Source: Hydractinia symbiolongicarpus
Taxonomy: Eukaryota; Cnidaria; Hydrozoa; Anthoathecata; Hydractiniidae
Length of the DNA: 64,000 bases
Assembly: GCF_029227915.1 (NCBI RefSeq)
Contig: NC_079879.1
Coordinates: forward strand, 30,198,501-30,262,500
Reading direction: 5' to 3'
Below the pieces are notes generated by a model. That model saw only the letters and a program-made list of their open reading frames with translations. It was not told the DNA's origin and made no database searches. Positions 59,931 through 64,000 of the stretch are shown in pieces. A program made the position numbers and the translations under genes. Each line of letters starts with the position of its first letter. Positions within the stretch are counted from its first letter, which is position 1.

Positions 59931-60066
59931 TCTATATTATAATACCCGTATACGTCTGTCTGTCTGTCACGCAAAATGGTAGCTTAGCTGCGCAATAGCG
60001 AGAAGCACGCAAGGCGGTATAAAAAGGACGGGCGAAGCCGTGGATTTTCCATTGGCTAACGACTAG
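59931..60066 (+). mobile_element. Short Helitron-like element (136 bp)
   Basis: Starts TCTATATTATAATACCCGTA directly after a CTAG and ends CCGTGGATTTTCCATTGGCT, AACGACTAG. Nearly identical to 55120-55245 in the middle. The right hairpin arm has two changes (CCATTGG for CCACGGG). Confidence 0.75.
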
Positions 60067-63000
60067 TTAGTGCGGTTTCACCCAGATTCGCACTGATAAG
60101 TTCCGCACCTTTTATTATAAGTTTAAAACTGAGTCACTACACTTGACTTACTAACTTAACTGAGTTGGAATAAATTATATATTTTTTGCCGTGAAAAGTG
60201 CGCTCTTTGTTTGAAAAATTTTTTTAAAAAGAGCTTTGATTAAAAATATACGGAGAATATAAAGCTCGATAAGAGTGGAAACATGCCATTTATTGTCATG
60301 ATTTATATTTAAGGACAGGAAACACCATACATGCGTACAATCCAAATTATTTAGCTTCTTTCTTCTTTGCAGGGTGGAAAATTCTTCAAGGAGTCCATCC
60401 ATCCTGATATTGTTGCACACATAGAAGAGCTTTTTATGCAGAACTATTCTAACGATAAGATTAAAGCAAGCTGTCTAGATTTTGTCCTAAATAAACTATT
60501 TTATAAGCAGAAGCCTTCCGACGAAACTAGAAGAAAATATAATCCTACGGGTAAAGACATAACGAACATTATCGCACGAATGCGAAGATTGTGCCATTGC
60601 TCAGAAGAACAGAAAAAGAGAATTTCTGATTTTATTGAACAAGCCAAAGTCGAAGATGAGTACTTAAATGCATGCTTTAATGTCAAATACCAAGATAGTC
60701 AAGAAGTTGACGCAGAGTCATCAGAGGACGAGTTCTTTGAACCAGATTCCAATGGAAAAAAAATAAGAGAAAGAAAAAACCCAAGAAACCCGAAAGTAAA
60801 AAACAAACATTTTTATTCTGCTGTCAAACACAAAAACAACAGCGTCTGTTGAAGAGATACGGTGGGATAGTATTTGTTGTTCGTGTGGAAAATAAAAGTC
60901 GTGCAGCACCTTTTCACATGTACAATATACTTGTTCAAACCAATGTTGACTATCAAACTGTGTGTTCGATGATTGTGAGTAGAGACAATCAAGATGGCGT
61001 AAAGGACGGTATGACTTTGTTGAAAGAATGGAACACATACTGGAGCCCAAAATATTTTGCTGTGGATAGCGTTAAAGAGATATACAATGCTGTTGATGAT
61101 TTATTTCCAGGTTTGATTTTAATTTTCCTTTCCGAGAAAAATGTAATTACACATTTAAAATTTAATAAAAATATTCATTTTAGAAGCATCGTACTTTTTA
61201 AATCCTCAATCTTATGAAGACAAATGGATGGACTTTTTAAACACACCTTCAAACGAACTAGTTAATCAAGCCGAAGAAGTGATGGCCTTCTTGAGAAATA
61301 TGGCGTACTCTACCACAGAAGATTCTCTGACAATCGCAGCAGCACTTTTTGAGGGTAGTAGTGCATGGAATAATTCGTCCAAGTTGAGGACATGGTTTCA
61401 AACAACGTGGTTGCATATGGCTAAGGTAAGGGAAATCTAATGTTTTTATATCAAAACAGTTTTCATTGCAGGCTAGGGTTCACGTGTATCTATTTTTAGA
61501 AATGGGTATTTGGTTACCGTCCAGAAGACTTGTTAATTACAAACCATTGGAAGGTGAGTCCAAACGAGTGCGTAAAAAAGTACGAACAAGCATTAGTAGA
61601 GGTGACACATACAAAGTATTGGTTGGAAACTGTTATTAAAAGCGTATGTACAAAGATTTCTGAAGATGATTATAAGGAGTAAGTGTTTCTAGTTTCTACT
61701 ATATTTATAAGAGTTACTTCAACTGCTATAAGTTTAGATTATCTATGTGACCTATCAATTAAAACAAATTTAATGAGGAAAAGTATTGCATGTCTGTTCC
61801 TAAAAAAAGGTTTTTTAACAAAAACTTGAAAGTTTTTGCGAGTTTTGTGTTTCAAATTAGGTATTAAAAATAAAAATACTACGTAAGAAATAATAAAATC
61901 TTAGATCCAAGCTTTTTGTTTACGACTTATTTTTTGTATTCGCTGCAAACTTAAGTGAAAAACTTGTTCTGTGTTGACTGAACCTTGTCTTTAACAACTA
62001 ATACCTAAAAAAGTTCACCAGATGACGATGTATGTACGAAAACCTATCTATGTTTGCTGGTCCTCGTGTATCCAGATGAATGTAGTTTCGGTAAATTTTT
62101 GGCACATGACTCGGTGTCAATATTGTCCAGATAATGTTGTATCACTTGAGTTTATACACTTTTTAGGTACGTCAACCGAAATAAAGAGCTTTATTTGACA
62201 AGTAAAGAGTTTTATAGAGATAACCCGATATCAAGTTGTTACCAAGGCGTTCCCATGGCAATATTACCTCATGTCTACGATGTCGGTGTAATTGCTCAAC
62301 AAAATAAATTTGAAATTTCAGATAATCAGTTAGGTCTCTTTACTGTAAAGTATGAACCTGAATTTGTTGACATTGCTGATGTTAAGAAACTGGAAACAAC
62401 CGCTGATCAACCTGGCAAAGAGTCTGGCACGTCTCCAAAAGCGGATGCTACTATAGATGGCAAGATTGAAGAGTTGAGCAAAGATGTTTTACAATCTGGA
62501 GAGTTTACTGTTTCATTTGGTGATTTATGGAACTATCCGTTTTGCACATGTTCGTACTGGCAAATGTATAAACTGCCGTGCGTTCATATGTTTGCAGTTT
62601 TCTGTGAAGTACCTGATTGGAAATATGATATGTTGGCTCCATTATATCGTTTTGCAAATGTACTTCATTTCGATTATTCTTGTGTAGATACAGAAATTGA
62701 CAATAAAAGTTCTTCTTCTGATGCTTGTTGTCAAACCACAATTTCGAGTCCGTCGGTCGAGATTCAAAAAGATTTTAATGAGGATAATCTGTTCATCCGT
62801 CCTCCATTCATTGACAAAAACTTTCTTCAGCAATGCAACGAATTTTTGCTGCATTTTGATAAATTAGCAATTCTGTTCAAGGATAAAAAACTGTATAAAA
62901 CGTTACGTCATGAACTTCAGTCTTTAAAAAACGACCTGTTGTCGAATGCAGTTAGTAAGAAAAATCCATTTGAAGTTTTAACTGTGAAACATGATTTTTC

Positions 63001-64000
63001 AAATGATATAAAACGTTCTTCTTCGCACGTGTCTCCTGTATGTGTTACAAAGGTGGAGAAATCTACATTTTCTGTGACGCAAATGAAAATTGCTGCAAGT
63101 AAAAAGAATGTTGCAGTCGTGAAAGTGGCACAGGGTGATGACGTCAATAGCGTGTTAGACGCACTTGCTCAAGCAAATCCACGCAAAAGTTTTAAGGTAT
63201 ATAGAGAAGACGCCGCTAAAGAACTTCTTTCAGAGAATTCAGCTGCAACCAAATTAAGTAGCAAAACACTTACACAACAAATTTCAGAACTAACTCCAAT
63301 TCTATCAAAAGTTTCTGCCATATCAGTTGAACGGAATTTAAAACGCACCATAAGTGGTGTCAAGGCTGCAGGTAATACATCTAAGAAGGAGAGTGCAGGA
63401 TGTATATCAAACGTACCTAAGAAATTACAACTAGCGCAAGTGAAAACAACCAAATTTACTGCAGAAAGCAATGGTATAGTAGGATCAAAAACTTCCGATA
63501 AAATATCTGTTTGTTCACCCACTTTGTCAGTGAATAGCAATCTCACTGAGGGTAAAGATACTACAGTTAAAAATCCAACTATTGCAAAGGATGTCGGTCC
63601 TTTACTTGGAGTGTGTACAAGTCCTGTCTCATCATCAATTGTCAGCAACAAGAAAACCCACACTTCCCGCACGCTGGCAGTGAAGTTAGATGCTCATTCT
63701 TCTATCCCAATAACTTTGGAGAAAAGCGAACCACGTCCTTCGAAAAACTATCCCCGTAGTTCGGTAGTTGTAAAATCTAAATCACAATCAGGCCATGTTT
63801 CTGATCGACAAAGTACAGACAAACGAACCTTATCACCTAAAAGAAAAATCATTTCCGTGATGGATTTTTTACCCAATTTTAAGAAAAAATGTCCAGACAT
63901 ATGAAAATCGCTATGAGATGAAGTTTCCAAAACATTTTTAAGTTCCCAAATTGGAGAACTATTTAACTATTTTTTGATTTTATATTTATTCCAATGAGAA

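Larger units (their letters stand above)
56904..60372 (+). other. Intron 4 of the plus-strand ZSWIM-like copy, transposon-filled
   Basis: Donor GTACGT after TTGCAG (56903) and acceptor TTTGCAG (60372). Two and a half times longer than the matching intron of the other copy because it holds a Helitron-like fragment (57269-57432), an IS3EU-like deletion derivative (57526-58618), a degenerate tandem array (59150-59930) and a short Helitron (59931-60066). Confidence 0.65.
54470..63904 (+). pseudogene. Inverted paralogue of the ZSWIM-like gene, one-base frameshift
   Basis: The same eight coding exons as the minus-strand gene: 54470-54896, 55912-56111, 56246-56368, 56754-56903, 60373-61110, 61184-61425, 61500-61678, 62167-63904. 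All phases match except exon 5, which is 738 nt against 739. The missing base is in a poly-A run: 8 A at 60756-60763, where the other copy has 9 (30871-30879 as T). Without it the frame stops soon after HKNNSVC. With one base more the product would be 1265 aa. Domains are as in the other copy: FAR1/GCM-like N-terminus (KKCGCPAKISV..FPEYK), altered MULE core (VRVENKSRAAPFHMYN), SWIM finger (CTCSYWQMYKLPCVH) and Ser/Lys-rich tail. It could be a true pseudogene, a polymorphism or a sequencing error, since the rest is open. Confidence 0.8.

Noticed and set aside
1-64000. CRISPR array or bacterial operon structure
   Set aside because: Spliced genes, LINE, Helitron and TIR elements and AT-rich introns show eukaryotic nuclear DNA; none of the tandem repeats has the spacer pattern of a CRISPR.

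Overview
This is AT-rich eukaryotic DNA with spliced genes and a heavy, layered load of transposable elements. The gene content fits a cnidarian, most likely a hydrozoan: multi-exon JmjC, nucleotide-sugar transporter and MULE-derived SWIM zinc-finger genes, cnidarian-style YqaJ/PHD and rve-integrase transposons, and short 'CAACCTCGTCCCCAGGGC' MITEs. I assign the lineage by recognition only; no search was possible.

Four genes stand out. (1) 4651-5568 (-) is a single-exon protein of 305 aa with a tentative CABIT-like fold. (2) 9143-16895 (+) is a 12-exon, 450-aa gene for a secretory-pathway JmjC/cupin 2OG-Fe(II) oxygenase with an EF-hand; every splice phase closes. (3) 20073-21464 (-) is a two-exon, 336-aa Golgi UDP-sugar transporter of the SLC35A2/A3 type. 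(4) 27688-34648 (-) is an 8-coding-exon, 1280-aa ZSWIM3-like gene built from a MULE transposase that seems to have lost catalytic residues. An inverted paralogue lies at 54470-63904 (+) with the same 8-exon structure, but a one-base loss in a poly-A run frameshifts it.

The rest is mostly mobile DNA. 1122-3149 is a decayed YqaJ/PHD transposon with terminal inverted repeats (TIRs). 3873-3956, 6567-6763 and 26975-27041 are palindromic MITEs with 9-10 bp target duplications, one nested in another. 9382-11474 is a long-TIR element in intron 1 of the JmjC gene. 14955-15216, 46361-47497, 55120-55245 and 59931-60066 are short Helitron-like elements (5' TC, 3' hairpin then CTAG), often joined end to end. 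21870-25154 is a decayed PHD/endonuclease/RT LINE with a TTATC tail. 35300-38318 is an IS3EU-like DDE transposon with 6-bp target duplications; its internally deleted relative is at 57526-58618. 38681-43936 is a recent 2.6-kb tandem duplication of unknown content.

The most unusual structure is the inverted pair of ZSWIM-like genes about 29 kb apart. From the middle of exon 5 to the stop codon they are near-identical, introns included, while exons 1-4 and the 3' flank are strongly diverged. This looks like gene conversion or a partial duplication.
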